Shown: positions 11,841 to 24,120 of the stretch, piece by piece
How the letters are laid out: every line of letters starts with the position of its first letter
Position numbering within the stretch: position 1 is the stretch's first letter
Assembly (NCBI GenBank): GCA_032690845.1
Contig: CM064417.1
Span: 10,694,501-10,758,500, forward strand
Direction: 5' to 3'
Origin: Eleusine coracana subsp. coracana
Lineage: Eukaryota > Streptophyta > Magnoliopsida > Poales > Poaceae
Length of the DNA: 64,000 nucleotides
Position numbers and translations under genes: made by a program
The notes under the pieces: generated by a model
The model's input: the letters and a program-made list of their open reading frames with translations, nothing else
The model's database searches: none
Told to the model about the DNA's origin: nothing

Positions 11841-13100
11841 CATCTCAGGCCGTGAGGAAATAGCACCAAAATTTGAACCTTTGTTGACGCAAGCATCCGC
11901 AAATATGCAACTGTTTGCGTCGTCTACAAGAATTGCAATCGTTTACAATAAGATAAGATATTTAAAATTATTGACTGCATTTGAATTTCTCGGATATGAT
12001 CCATCAGATTAGATACGCTCGTGAGCTAGCAAAACAAGCAACAGAACGGAAAAATATGGAGGACAGCGACGGAGTTGGGGTGCAAAACTAGCAATACGAA
12101 ACCATGGGACGCCCACATGGCCACATGTCACAATTGCATTCTTCTTGCGCATTGCAGCTGTGTCGACTGTCGAATGCGCTACAGGCAGAGGCAATTGCTT
12201 GCCAACAATCACTCTTTATTCGCCTGAAATCAAGGAATGGTGTCCCTGGGAGTAGAAAACTAGAAACTGTTGATTGCTTAACACTCAAAACAGCTCTAAC
12301 AAGCTCACGTCTAGATGCATCTCAAGGTGGGGGTATTATTCAGATCTAATAAACTAATATAATTACAGTGCGGTCGTCTCTTTTCGTGTCCGCGCGTGGT
12401 GGAGTCCGTAACGGACACACACAATCGTTCCCTTAATCATCGAAAGAAAATCAAACTTATTTTCATCGGTCACTCGGTCCACAACCCGGCCATGGATTTG
12501 ATTGTAGACTTCGTACACCATGAGATCGAACAACGGGGAGGCCAGCCCGTCCTCCGCACGCATGCCGGGATCCCATCCAGATTTCGAGTTCGAGCGCCGC
12601 CATGTTTTCTTTCTGGTGGTCGCCCTTAACTTGGTAAAACGGATGCGCGTCGCGAGGTGCTCCGCTCTGGTGTTTTTGTTGCCAATTTTTGTAGCCATTT
12701 GCCGCCTCCGACGAGCTTCCGCCGCTTCATGGCCACCATGCCCATCGGCATTGTGTGGGCCTTTTTTTTTCCTTCCTGCACCCCCACACACGCTGCCGAT
12801 GCGCCCCGCAGAATCCGGATCCCTTAACCAACCTTGTCGCCCACCTTTGTCACCTCAGCGCTCACTCTTGCACCCCTTGCGCTCCATCATGGTGGTGGCG
12901 ACACACCCTACTGTGACAGGAGGAAGGAGAGTGCCGCCTCAGTCCTGGCAGGCCAGACGACGTGATGGATTGGAGCAGACGAGGTCCAGAAGTTTTACCA
13001 GCGTTCGTCGAGGTGGGGGCATGGCTAGACCAGCAGGACAATGTAACCACACTAAAATATAAGGGCCATGATCGTTCAAGGATCTCATATCAAGAGAAAT
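11841..13100. other. intergenic, mixed composition, nothing assigned
   Basis: This stretch moves from AT-rich to GC-rich (12480-12960) and holds overlapping open frames on both strands. The minus frame 12791-12363 is Lys/Arg-rich at its start and ends in ordinary-looking sequence, but it has no recognisable domain. The plus frame 12520-13062 is composition-driven. No inverted termini were found by eye. It could be filler captured by a mobile element. Confidence 0.3.
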
Positions 13101-13104
13101 TCAA

Positions 13105-13944
13105 TTCTTTCTTCTACCTCTATTTCTATTAATATAGCAGTAACAGCGGATTTAACAACGGCATCAAATCAAGTCACATGTGCATAATCTCCATGGTGTG
13201 CTTGACCATGTGGATGGCCAGAAAGATCCACCATGCTGTCGACGAGGTCGACATACTAGGCGTCCTCAGTATCGTCACCGTGAGCGCATGGACAAAGTGG
13301 ACGAGCTCCCGTCACCGGTAGCGACGGCTAGCGTGCATGCTGGAAGACAAGGGAAGATATAATTATTGCTGTAATGTTTATACATATTTTTCTCACATGT
13401 TATTATATTTGATAAATATCCATTCCATAAAAAAATTAATGGTGTTTTTATGATATAGTTCACTATGAAGTTGAGCATTATGCATTTTTATGGATTATCC
13501 GCATAGGGAAGTTTTGATATTTTGTTCTCAATTAGGCCACCATATTATCTGTTCATTAGAAGCAATACAAATTATTTGGTTCGCAAGTACTGGCATGCAC
13601 ATGCACTCAGTCATACAAAAAAAAGGCCTGAACCATTACATGCGACATGTTGTTTTATCAGAAACTTGGGCTCAGTTGATGGATCTACTGTAACTGGCAA
13701 AGTTTTTAGAGGAATTACAGTGCATGTCTTTTAGAATTGAACTGACTCCGCTTTATTTTCTTACGATTTCACAAGTGATCACGCCTCTTTGGCCTTCAGG
13801 TTGCATTATGGCCTAGCTATAATTGGTAATTTGTTGCTTTTACTCTGTCCGTGAAAAACTTCAGCTTTGATTTCTTTATGCGATTGTTGATCGTCGTGTA
13901 TTGCAATTTTTTTAACCCGTAGCAACGCACGGATACTTAGCTAG
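13105..13944 (+). mobile_element. Helitron-like element (3' end clear)
   Basis: The right end reads AACCCGTAGCAACGCACGG, then ATACTTAG and CTAG followed by T, which is the 3' signature of many grass Helitrons (CTRR inserted before T). A plausible 5' region near 13110-13140 is TCTACCTCTATTTCTATTAA, similar to grass Helitron 5' ends. The exact 5' boundary between A and T is not fixed. Inside, 13170-13330 is GC-rich and could be a captured exon, but I do not recognise it. No Rep/helicase is present, so it is non-autonomous. Confidence 0.55.
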
Positions 13945-14785
13945 TTTAGAGGTATAAAATTCCTGATCGTGTCCTTCTTCAACAATTTTCATGTTTCACT
14001 TGCTCTTTGCTCTTGTAATTCAGTTGTCGTTAGATTAGTATTAAGTCACCATTTATCGACCAGTTACATCCAAAAATTTAAGTTGATATAATTCAACACT
14101 CTCTCTTACATGCAATTCTCTTGAAATGCAAACGTGAACTATGAGCGACACCGCAGAAAATACGGTCATCAGTACTTGATCTCAATACCTATAACTCGAT
14201 ATCGTATTAAGCTACTATATACCCACTAGTTCATCATGTATGGTTCAACACAACATTGACTCTATATTTTAAAAGGCCCTAGGAGGAGCCCGACGCCGGG
14301 GCCCTCATGCTATGTGTATAAATATACTTATCTTATAAAATAGACATATAGAACCAAAATAAATAAACACTAAACCATAAATAATAATAAACATAAAGCC
14401 AATATAATTTACGTTAATCTTCTTATCTTAGACTGTCCGCACCGGGTACGCTAGAGCATCCGGTACCCGCAGCAGGGTACTGGAAGCGGTCCGCTATGCA
14501 AGCGGACGCGCGCCCATCCGGTACTCCTAGCATACTGGGCGGTGCTCCGCTATCCGACATGGCTTGAGGCCCACACGCGTTCCCAACCACCCGCGCTCCG
14601 TTGCGCGCACGAGAGGACAGAGGGCGCGCGTCGCCACCGAGGAAGGAGGAGCAGGGGAAGGCGCACGTGGAAGAGGAGGGAGGTGGAGGAGAAGGCGGCC
14701 CGCCGGAGCTCGAGGAGAAGGCAGCCCTCGACCGCGCCCGAGCTCACCTGGCAGTGGCCGTGCGGTGGTGGCAGTGGCGGTCGGC
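13945..14785. other. intergenic; GC-rich block at 14440-14780
   Basis: AT-rich sequence up to about 14430 shows nothing. 14440-14580 carries CCGGTACCC-type repeats in direct and inverted order (for example CCGGTACCCGCAG and GGGTACTGG). 14590-14780 is GC-rich and open in several frames without a recognisable domain. It may be the remains of a mobile-element leader adjoining the CACTA relic at 14790. Confidence 0.3.
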
Positions 14786-14789
14786 AATT

Positions 14790-14960
14790 TGAAAAATAGT
14801 TGCCGAGTGTCAATTTTTAAAACACTTGGTAAATATCATTTGCTGAGTGCCTGAAAATCGACACTTGGCAAAGAGCCTTTTGCCTGGGACCTTGTTTTTT
14901 GAGTGTTGTTTGTCGTGTGCAAATAAGGCTTTGCCGAGTGCTTCTGGCACTCCACAATCG
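14790..14960. mobile_element. CACTA subterminal repeat relic
   Basis: The motifs TGCCGAGTGTC, ACACTTGGC, TGCTGAGTGCC and TTTGCCGAGTGC repeat in both orientations. This is the subterminal repeat pattern of a large grass CACTA family (TGCCGAGTG). No transposase of that family is seen, so only a terminal fragment remains. Confidence 0.55.
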
Positions 14961-15029
14961 AGGGATTCCCGTATTGTAAGCTAAGCCATTTCACTGGTCA
15001 AGGTGGCATCGACACTACAAGGAAATCAC

Positions 15030-15860
15030 CCTTGTGCCACGGCTCAAAAAAGTTATAATATGGGTATTTTTGTTGCAATATTGAGCAATCGCAACTAAAA
15101 AAGGACGTTGGGGGGCGTTGCAAGTGCAATTGATGCAATAGGGTATTACAACACCTTTTTAACAAATTGCTATAACTTTGGTGTGATGGGTTGCACTCGC
15201 AACGAGCATTGGCGTTGCATGAATAGTATTGGCAACCACCGACGTCGTTGCTATAGTGTCTATTGCAACCATGTATGGTAGTTACAAACAAGCAATTTTA
15301 CAACAATAGAGTTTTGTAGCAATACCATATATTACCATGATATATGATGGTGGCAATAAGCACTATGGTGTTGCAATATGAGTAAAAGGTAAGGCCTCGA
15401 AATAGTAGTCGTTGTTATATCCTTAACATGTATCGCAACAACCTATATTGTTGCTATCCTTTTTATTGGTAATGCAATTAATTATGATTCATTGCTATAG
15501 GTGTGAAAGTATATTGCAACAGGGTATGAGTAGTCGCTATATGTTTAAAGGCTATCACATCGAAGTACAAGTCGTCGCTATATCGTTAAACTGTATTGCA
15601 ATGACATATAGTTCGTCGCTATATCCCTAATGCATATCACGATGACATGTGTCGTTGTGTTAGGTGTAAAGATATCACAACGAAGTCTCACTCATTGCTA
15701 TATGCCTGGGCGATATTGCTTCGATGTATGAGTCGTTGCTACATGCCTAAAGGATATCACATCGATGTAAGTCATCGCTATATATTGAAAGGTTATCACA
15801 ATGGATTGTTAAACATTGTAACATCCTTATGTCGCATCAGTTGATGGTGGTGGCGATATG
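15030..15860. repeat. left subterminal repeats of the CACTA at 15013
   Basis: Many degenerate copies of a roughly 10-base motif (GTTGCAATA, ATTGCAACA, CGTCGCTATA, ATATCGCAACGA) occur in both orientations and are spaced a few tens of bases apart. In this class such motifs are bound by the TnpA-type protein. The mirror set is at 22730-23160. Confidence 0.6.
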
Positions 15861-18128
15861 GTTAATTTTCATGGCAATAGTGAAATCATAGTAGATTAAA
15901 AATCAATTATAAATCATTAATTAAACAAAACATTTCTACATTAGAAATTCATGCAACAAATATATGTTATCGACTGAACTATATCCATCATTCACTCTTA
16001 AAAAATGTAAACTAGAGTCTCATTTAAGTAATACGATTGGAAGACACAAAAGTAAAATCCATTATTCCATCACTCCCACAAATGAAATCTTGGAGTCCTA
16101 CTATCCTGCTTGACTATCCTGCTGAAGAGAAACATGCATGTTTGTAGTGAAATAAAAATTTGAAATCTAGAATAGCCTTGTGAATTGGCAATGTAACATT
16201 TTAAGGCTTTATGAAAGCACAATTCTAGTTCTTACCATTTGTCTCTTTTTGCTAGCTCTTGTTTTAGCACTAGATATAAGATGTTGTGGGCTAATGAATT
16301 TGGCTGGTGCCCCATTCCCACGACTATCATTGAATAGAGCCTTTGAAATTGTTGAAGCTCTAACATTATAATTGGGACGGATATTTTCTCTTTCAGTTAT
16401 GTTCATGCTAGTTGGCTCAATCTGTATGAAGCAATTTAAGATAATTCAATGAACATATGTACCAATGCTGTCTAGAATGCTTGTTCAATTTTAGTACCTA
16501 GTTCATTATTTCTTGATCATGTAGTGGTGTCACAACATTGTTTTCCTTAGATCTCGTAGTTTCAACTTGTGGTGCATTGTTGATTTCCTGGATAGGCTAC
16601 AATTTACTTATGAATATGCATGGTATAACAGAGTCATATATTTGAAAAGAGTTCCAAAAATTCATACAACATGCTTTTAGAAAAGACAGAACAAAGACAC
16701 CATTAGAGTCACACAATACAAATCATCTTCTTCATAAAAATGAGATCCAAAAGAAAGTATATGAATAGAAACTTGAAACACCTACTACTTGTAGAATGCA
16801 AAAATAATGACGCTGCACAATACAGAAATTCCGGCAAGTAGCAAAGTATTCATACACAAGTCAGTGTTCTCAATATACATGCTGACTCTTTGAAACCTCT
16901 AGATAATTAGGCCTAAACACAAAATTATCTCACTGCACTTTTATCATCATACGTGTGAGATCAACTAGTGTATGATACAGCCAAACAAATAAAAAGGCCG
17001 ACGAACTTATTCAAATCATTTTCTGTTCTTATAAATATAATCTAGTTAACACACTGGACAACTATAACCGAAACAATGACCAGATGAACCAGTGCAAGAT
17101 CAACTAGTGAATCATCACAAATTAAAGGAAAAGGGGTTTCTCACATAGCACCAAGTACTACTCTAGTAACATCACTAATTTTCCTAATCAATTTAGCAAA
17201 CCAATAGAACACAGATCACGTACATTCTAATTTGTACCACAATTTGCTTCTGAATATGATATACATGGTTCATTTGGTTAAAAAAAATGGCAACAACACA
17301 AAAAATAAACTACATAGATTGACCATAGGATATCATCCCAAAAGATACCAACGAATAATGGAACTTCATGAATTAGGCCCCTTATGATATAATATGCCAC
17401 AACAAAGAAAAAGTAATGTGAGACTGTATGTGGTGAACTAAAATGTTATGCCATTTTGATGAGAATATTAAGCAAGAAGGAATATGTTTGTCAATTATAG
17501 AGCAAAATTTGTAATAGCACAAGTAATGGACAAGTTAATAGAGATGGACTGATCAGAAGAGTTCTATAAGTATATGCATGAAAAAAATCAGTAAAGGTGA
17601 AATAGTTTATAAGGCACTAAATGAAGTTAGCCAAAAAAAAAAACATTCCCAGCATCAAATGAAGCAATAGAGGTGAAAACTATGCATTAGCAATAATCAG
17701 GCACTAAAACATAGAACTTGCATTCAATACAGGTTTAGTATTATTCCATTCTCACCACAAAGGACATATGATAAAATTAAGCTAAGCTTGTGCAGGACCC
17801 AAAGATCCAGAGATAGTTCTATTTCACTAATCAAGCTAGTCTGTTGTACTTTATTTCTACTTGTGATAGCCGCAAAACCATTTTATAGAATTCAAATGAG
17901 TCTTATAATTTTATATTCCTACTTGTGAGAAACAGTCAAGTTAAGCATGCTATTTCTTTATGCTGCCCAATAATCAACTCATAGATATATTTGAAATTAA
18001 AAAACTACAACATCGAATGAACTAATCTAGGATTGAGATGTGACTAATATAATTGACGACTATACCAGAATGAACTGAAATGGCAACATTAACGGATTTT
18101 TCAATGACTAAAAACTGATTACCTCTTG
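15861..18128. other. AT-rich CACTA interior without recognisable gene
   Basis: I see no transposase similarity here. It could hold introns or the 3' part of the minus-strand tnpA-like unit, or unrelated filler. The frames are short and show no motif. Confidence 0.35.
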
Positions 18129-19560
18129 TTACGGTGGTTGTCTCATGCTCTGCTCCATCATTGTTTGAAACTCCTGCATCAGTTCTGCTCTAATAGAGGC
18201 CTTTAGTTGTTCCTTCTTTGCTTCCTTATCAGTAGCTTCCTTTGCTAGTTGTTGTTTTAATTTTTCAACCTCTCGTGCTTGTTCTTCGATTCTCTCCTGA
18301 AGCAGTTGGTTTTTACTTGGATTCGCCAAGTAACCATGGCCATGTATCCTGGTTGATTTGGTTCTTGTAGTCTCCTTATAGGCTTCCTAGAAAAGAAGGT
18401 CTTCCTTAGCAGATGCAATGGTGGTACTTCTTGATTCTTCTTCTCCCAGTTCATTAGACTCTGTCATGGATAATTTTCTGACTGTAGTATTCTGAGGGAA
18501 AAAAACATTTGGATGAAATTAACTCTACGCATGTTGTGACTCCAACAATAATTAGTAATGTGGAATCAAGTTTATGATCAAACTATTACTCACGTAAATA
18601 GTCTCAGACATCTCATTTGATCATTTTCCTTGCTTCATGTGAGTAGTCTTCCAAAGTTCCTTAACGCCTGGCTCAGCTCCTATTTTCGGATCTATCTGTG
18701 ATGGCAGTATTGCATACATCTTTAATTAATATATAATTGTCTACTGAATTAGAAGTTTAGGAAAATGCAACAAGTTTTTACCTTTTTCCAACTACACTGA
18801 GAGAAAGGTTTCGAGCCCATCACATGCATGGTTTTCATCTGTTGACGATTGGAAGAGTTCTGGCTACTAACATTCTACAAAAAGTGAACAAATAATGTTT
18901 AGCAACCATGAAAATTTGTATTACTTCTTATAATATGAAATTGTACTACTTCTTATGTTCTGAAATTAACAAATTAGTGTTATACCTTGAACTTTTTGAT
19001 CCAAAATACATGATCAGATAATGCCACTCAACTATATCTAAGTCTTTAGGCTTGTTTTTCATCCTCAAGTCATAGGTGGGGTATGCCTTATATGTGGCAC
19101 TAAAAGTGGATCGCTACCCTTTGTAGCATTCTTTGGCAATCTTCCATATCTTTTGCCTTGTTTCTTGATTGTTCTCAATGTCCCATAAACTCTGTTACAA
19201 ACAAAACATCAAAATATATAATGTGAATAGAGTGAGTAGTGGTAGTTAAAAGACGCAAGAACTATTGCACCAAATGTATCAAGTGACTTATATCTAACAT
19301 ACCATTACATGGTCTGCAATTGCATTCTTGACATTGTCCTTAACATCCTTCCAATATCTAACTCCAATTAGAGGGGTCTTTAACCTCATAAACATAACTA
19401 TTTCATCAACAAATGTATGCCTATTATCTCCACATGGACCACCTAGATTTGGAGAAAAATCAATTTTAAGTTTCTGTTGTTGATTCTTCAACCTCTTGTT
19501 TACTGCAGCCAGGCCTTTCAAGGTACCACGTCCAGTTTCCTTGCCACCTATTTACATTCA
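18129..19560 (-). pseudogene. tnpA-like CACTA protein relic (plant transposase, Ptta/En/Spm type)
   Basis: Separate minus-strand segments match the family that accompanies the CACTA transposase. 19521-19294 encodes GLAAVNKRLKNQQQKLKIDF and then VDEIVMFMRLKTPLIGVRYW. The stretch about 19190-18960 encodes ENNQETRQKIWKIAKECYKG, an in-frame stop, and then YPTYDLRMKNK with LDIVEWHYLIMYF. 18329-18129 is a charged coiled coil (EEQAREVEKLKQQLAKEA) typical of the C-terminus. Splice-like breaks separate the segments. The in-frame stop makes the copy inactive. Confidence 0.65.
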
Positions 19561-20094
19561 CATGAGAAAAGTGAGCCAAAAGTGAGCCAACACCCAATAA
19601 AATCTGATCTAACAATGCGTTGAAATAGACCATCCTGTTATGAGCAACAAAGAAATAACCAGCAGAAACTTGCATAGAGCAAGATTGGTACACATGACTG
19701 AAATAGAGTAAAAATATAGTGCTACTATTAAATATAGTTGGGAATGTCGCACCAATAACTAAAGTGTCGAAAACTTGTCACACATGCACCTATAATATGA
19801 AGTGGTACAGAAGTTATTTGCCACAAAGTATACACATTGTTAGAAATAAAAGGGTATGATGATTATAGAATCTTCTGTTAGCTTATTTTTTCCTAGCATG
19901 CGATGGCCATTCTGATGTAGTTGTCTCACTGCTACGATTGCTCTCTTCTTGTACTGCTCTAGGTGGATTATTTGCAATGTAAGCTTTATAAGCCGCTCTA
20001 AAAATGAAACATGCTTAAACTTTAGTAGAGTCTCATGTTAGTAACAAATGAGAAGCAAAAGGAAGAAAGACTTACCAATTTCTATTAGCAAATA

Positions 20095-20966
20095 GTAACA
20101 AATGTAGTCTCATTCATATACAGTCTTTGTAGTCGAGGAATCAGTGGAAAATACCTCAGAATTTTACGAGGAAATAGCTTCTTTTTCCTTACTCCACCAA
20201 TTGTGTTGCACTCTTCAATCACCTCAGTCTCTGTATTTTTCTACCTACTCTCTCCACAAGTTGGACAAGTATTCATCTTATCATACTCTCCACGAAACAG
20301 CACGCAGTCATTGACACATGCATGAATCTTTTGGTAGTCCAAGCCAAGGTCACGAATTACCTTTCGAACTTTAGCCAAAGTATTTGGAAGACAATGTCCT
20401 TTAGGAAGCACACGACTGAACAAGAGAAGGATTTGTTCCATGCCATTGTTGCTAATACCACACATGCACTTGATTTGAAACATCCTCACAATGAATGAAA
20501 CTTTGGTAGCCTCCTTGCAACCCGGGTATAATTCTTTCCGAGCTTCTTCCATCAATTTGAAGAATTTCTTTGCTGCCTCATTTGGCTGATCATTGTTACT
20601 ATCTTTAATTTCTACATGTATGGCACCAGTAATCAGCTATGAAATTATGTTGTTCACATTCACAACATCATGTTCTTTGCCTTCTTCAGAATCCCCATCA
20701 TCATCACCCACAACCATAGTTTCAGCAGCAGCAGCATCACGTTGTTTCTGTTTTATGAATTCCTTATCAAAGCCTTTATTTAGCAAGTGTTTTTGCATGT
20801 CAACCTTCATCCTGTATAGCATGCAACGACACTTAGTACATGGACAAAGCGCAGCCTCCACTGGATATCTGCCTCCAAAGGTATTCTCAACAAATTTGTC
20901 AAATCCGACTTGCCATGCATCATCTGACCGAGGCAAAAGCATCCAGCTAGGATCATCAATTGCCAT
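20095..20966 (-). pseudogene. tnpD-like CACTA transposase, N-terminal part
   Basis: Reading from 20966, the frame encodes the transposase-associated zinc-binding domain: WVGFDKFVENTF-like sequence, then CPCTKCRCMLYR and VDMQKHLLNKGF. It then runs through an in-frame TAG near 20637 into EARKELYPGCKEATKVSF, LGLDYQKIHACVNDCVLFRG and CPTCGESR. After a second TAG at about 20241 it continues into KILRYFPLIPRLQRLYM near 20140. These are consecutive parts of a CACTA TnpD. The catalytic DDE region that should follow is missing, so this copy is deleted as well as stopped. Confidence 0.75.
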
Positions 20967-21756
20967 TGAAACAATCCCGGTTAAACCAGACTAGTGAAGA
21001 CCAAAATTACAATTCCTAAACTATGAAAAAACTCTGCTTAGAATTAAAATATACCAATATTATTTGACATAAATATATAAAGTGAAGATTCATTAATTCA
21101 TGCATAGGTCGACGGTATAACATGTAAAACTAAGAATGGAACCATGTACGACACTTATTATTTAAAAAGACATAATATAGCCAGTGGCAGAGCTAGCATT
21201 CATATGCTGGGGTGGTCCACCAATTTTTCTTTTCCTACTCAACAAATCAACTTATAAAAAAGTTCAATTGCTTAATACTCATTCTATACAACCTTTCGTG
21301 ATTACAAATTTAAAATAAAACAAGAAATTACTTTCTGTTTTTTCAAATATACACCTTCTAATGTCTTAAAAAATCAATAAAATTTAATCCTATACTCACT
21401 TTGACATTTAGGAAAACTTTCTGCAAGTGAGTAGCAAATCATCCAAAAGGCTATAAAAGATCAATATAAATGCTCATTTAACACGTGTCGTCCAATGAAA
21501 ACAAAAAAAATCAATTTGAGAAGCTTGAACACACAGTCCTAAACATTATGCAGCATGTTTCATTCAAAGATCATAACTGAGCGGTAAACAATACCTGTGC
21601 CTTGCAAGTAATTTTCTAAAAATGAGACGTAATATATTTACATCTCTCTTCACAAAAAAACGTTACTAATTTTTTATGTCGGCATATGTACTAATTTGCA
21701 GAACTAAACTAAGTAATTGAAACACAAAGATACGACGTAGTCTAAATTCCTGTACC

Positions 21757-21872
21757 TGTTTGCAGCTTGCCGCAGATAGAAGAGAGAATGAGTGCTAATT
21801 TTGTTTTGCAGCTTGCCGCAGAGAGAAAAGATCGAGGGCTAATTAAGTTTGCTGCTTGCCGCAGAGAGAAAA
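21757..21872. repeat. three tandem copies of a roughly 40-bp unit
   Basis: The core CAGCTTGCCGCAGAGAGAA or a close variant (GCTGCTTGCCGCAGAGAGAA) occurs three times in about 110 bp, each followed by GAGGGCTAAT- or GAGTGCTAATT-like sequence. It lies inside the CACTA element between the transposase relic and a GC-rich block. Confidence 0.65.
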
Positions 21873-22730
21873 TCAGTCCGCGCAGGCCCTTTGCTGCCCA
21901 AACGCTGAGCACACCTGACCAAGCAGCCACACACACGGGGTCTGAGCCGCACGCCGCCACCCACCGGAGCTAGACCTGCCTCGCCGGCCGCCAGTCCAAA
22001 CCTAGCTCGCTCAAACAAATAGCGTTCGACGCCAGCTCTCGCCTCTCTCTTGATCGGTTGGGTTCGTGACTTCGGTTTGTTGGCAGTGTACGCCAATGGC
22101 AGAGGGCCACAAGGACCATGCGCGTGGGAAGGTCGCTGGCCAAAACTAATGTTCGGCCAAGGCCCACATGGCAATTTGGCCCAGCAAACATGTGAGTCTC
22201 CACGTGCAATATTTTCTGGTGAAAACTCTATCGCCGAGGCGATAGGCCAAGGGTGGGCCCGGTGCCAGGGCATCGTGCATGATCTGTTAGTGTGGCGGCG
22301 AGCAGGAAACAACGATAGCGGGTGTGGGTGGCACCGTGACGCGGCGTGATGCCGTGGCCATCGGTGGTGTGGCCACGATCGAGGAGGGCCCGGTGCAGCG
22401 GGCGGCGACATCACCATCCCCAGTGACAGACATGTGGACGGCGACACGCTAGGGCGGGAGCGGTGCTCAGCGACGAGTCTGAGCAGAGATGAAGAACCTG
22501 TTAGGTGTTCAAGGTACGTGGAGCGCATAGTAGGGGGGGGAGGGGATGTTGTCACATGGTATGGTTCACATGATAACTTCCCCTTTTCTAGAGATAGCTC
22601 ACGGATCAACAAATCGACAAGCGTGAGGTCAGGCCGTGGTCATTACCTCGAATTAACTAAGATTTGTGGCACAAAATTTTCGAGATTTTGGACCATGAAT
22701 ATCGTCGCATTTTGCAACTACTAAATAACA
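21873..22730. other. GC-rich block in the CACTA, possible leader or captured sequence
   Basis: Composition changes sharply from the AT-rich surroundings. Frames are open on both strands, the longest on the minus strand (22612-21839), with no recognisable domain. By position it would be the 5' leader region of the minus-strand transposase gene, as GC-rich leaders occur in grass CACTA genes. A captured host fragment is the alternative. Confidence 0.3.
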
Positions 22731-23184
22731 ACTACCAAATATTATTGCAATAGTACTAGGTAGTAGCAACGATTATAATTTTTGTTGCCATAGCTAAGAC
22801 TCAACGATATGGTTTGCATTGCTATATCTACACATCTATTTGTAATAATTCACTTTTCTATTGACATATCATAGAATCTTTTGCAACACATGATACAATT
22901 AATAACAACATTTACTATTTGTTGCGACAATCCCAATTATTGCAACCATTAAGAAAAAGTGTGGCAAAAACAATGAACAAAATACAACACACATTATTGC
23001 GTTGCGATATGTTGTACTTATCGCAATGAGCACTATTTAAGTCGCAACACTCCATAATTTGTGGCAACATGTCCTCCTACCGCAACCAAAATCGACTACG
23101 GTTGTAATAACCCCTATGTATTGCAACACAAATCAATTGTTGCTAACAAAAACCGTGGCTGTCAAAGTACCACTACCACAAATA

Positions 23185-23425
23185 GGCTCTGTAGCGGCGG
23201 CAACCCAAAGGCCGCAGCGGCGCGGCCCAAAGTGAGCCGCCGCTACAGAGCCTAGGGGGGCCTGCCGCGGTGTGAGCCGCCGCTACAGACTCCCCTATAG
23301 CGACGATTGATAATATCAACTGCCGCTAGAAACGGACCATGTTTATAGCGGTGGTTGACAATGTCAACCGCCGCTATGTAGAGAATACTAGCAGCGGTTG
23401 ACAATGCCAACCGTCTCTATAAAAT
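23185..23425. repeat. left subterminal repeats of the second CACTA
   Basis: Inverted and direct copies of TAGCGGCGGTTGACAATG and TCAACCGCCGCTA occur several times, in part as head-to-head palindromes. They match the right-end set at 33805-34140 and an internal set at 27640-27780. Confidence 0.75.
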
Positions 23426-23430
23426 GCCCA

Positions 23431-23441
23431 GGCTATAAAAG
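23431..23441 (+). promoter_or_regulatory. TATA box upstream of the tnpD-like unit
   Basis: GGCTATAAAAG lies just inside the left subterminal repeats and about 700 bp before the first recognisable transposase codons. That position suits the promoter of the element's first gene. A weaker CTATAAAAT lies 15 bp upstream. Confidence 0.45.
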
Positions 23442-24120
23442 CCATGTTCGGACAGCTCCGGCCCTCACTCGAACAGTGGCGGCCCAAAAATTTGGGCAAA
23501 TCACGAAAATCAAGGGGGGAAGGTTTTGAGTTCTTTTTTTGCAGAAATTTGCTCTCCGAGGTAAGGGGAACTCATCCCATTGGTTTTTTTGTGCTCTCAT
23601 TTTGAAATCAAGTAGAATTTTGGGTTTTAAGTTTGTTAGGTTTTCATCAAATTTTAGCTAAATTTGTTTGATTTGGATGGTTTTACTTGGTTATAGTTGA
23701 AGTTTATGAAGGCATACATCATCTCTTTTCAACACTACACAAAAAAAATATTATATTTAGCTTGTTTTATGTCAATGGCAATTTATATCTAGTTTGGTTT
23801 TTAAAAGAGAGAGAAAGTAGTATTAGGGTAAGAGGGATGTTAATTATTTTATTATCTCTTCGTAAAAATTAAATAATATATAAAATAATTTAATGTTTAT
23901 TTCATTTTACCTTGCATAATATTTCTCACTTCATGTATATTATTTTTCAATGTTTATATATTTAGTGAATATTTAAATTTTTTGTTACACATAATTAATT
24001 AATTAATTTCTAATATTTTTTGGCTAGATGGTGATAAAAGTTAAATAATATATAAAATAATTTGATGTTTCTTTCATTTTATTTTGCATAATATTTTTCA
24101 CTTCATGTAATATTCATAGA

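Larger units (their letters stand above)
15013..23167 (-). mobile_element. decayed CACTA (En/Spm) element
   Basis: The left terminus CACTACAAGGAAATCACC starts at 15013 and is followed by about 850 bp rich in GTTGCAATA/ATCGCAACGA-type subterminal motifs. Similar motifs fill 22730-23160. The right end, read on the minus strand, retains a CCACGG-containing segment like the left end but has lost the CACTA tip. It abuts the next CACTA element. Transposase relics in the interior are on the minus strand (tnpD-like 20966-20095, tnpA-like 19560-18129). Between 15.9 and 18.1 kb the interior is AT-rich with no gene seen. Confidence 0.7.

Noticed and set aside
12363..13062. Overlapping frames of 142 (minus) and 180 (plus) residues as genes
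   Set aside because: No domain or splice context, and both strands are open over the same GC-rich stretch.
21839..22612. Minus-strand frame of 257 residues in the CACTA interior
   Set aside because: No domain is visible; the amino-acid make-up (Arg/Pro/Ser/His) reflects GC bias and the frame runs into tandem repeats.
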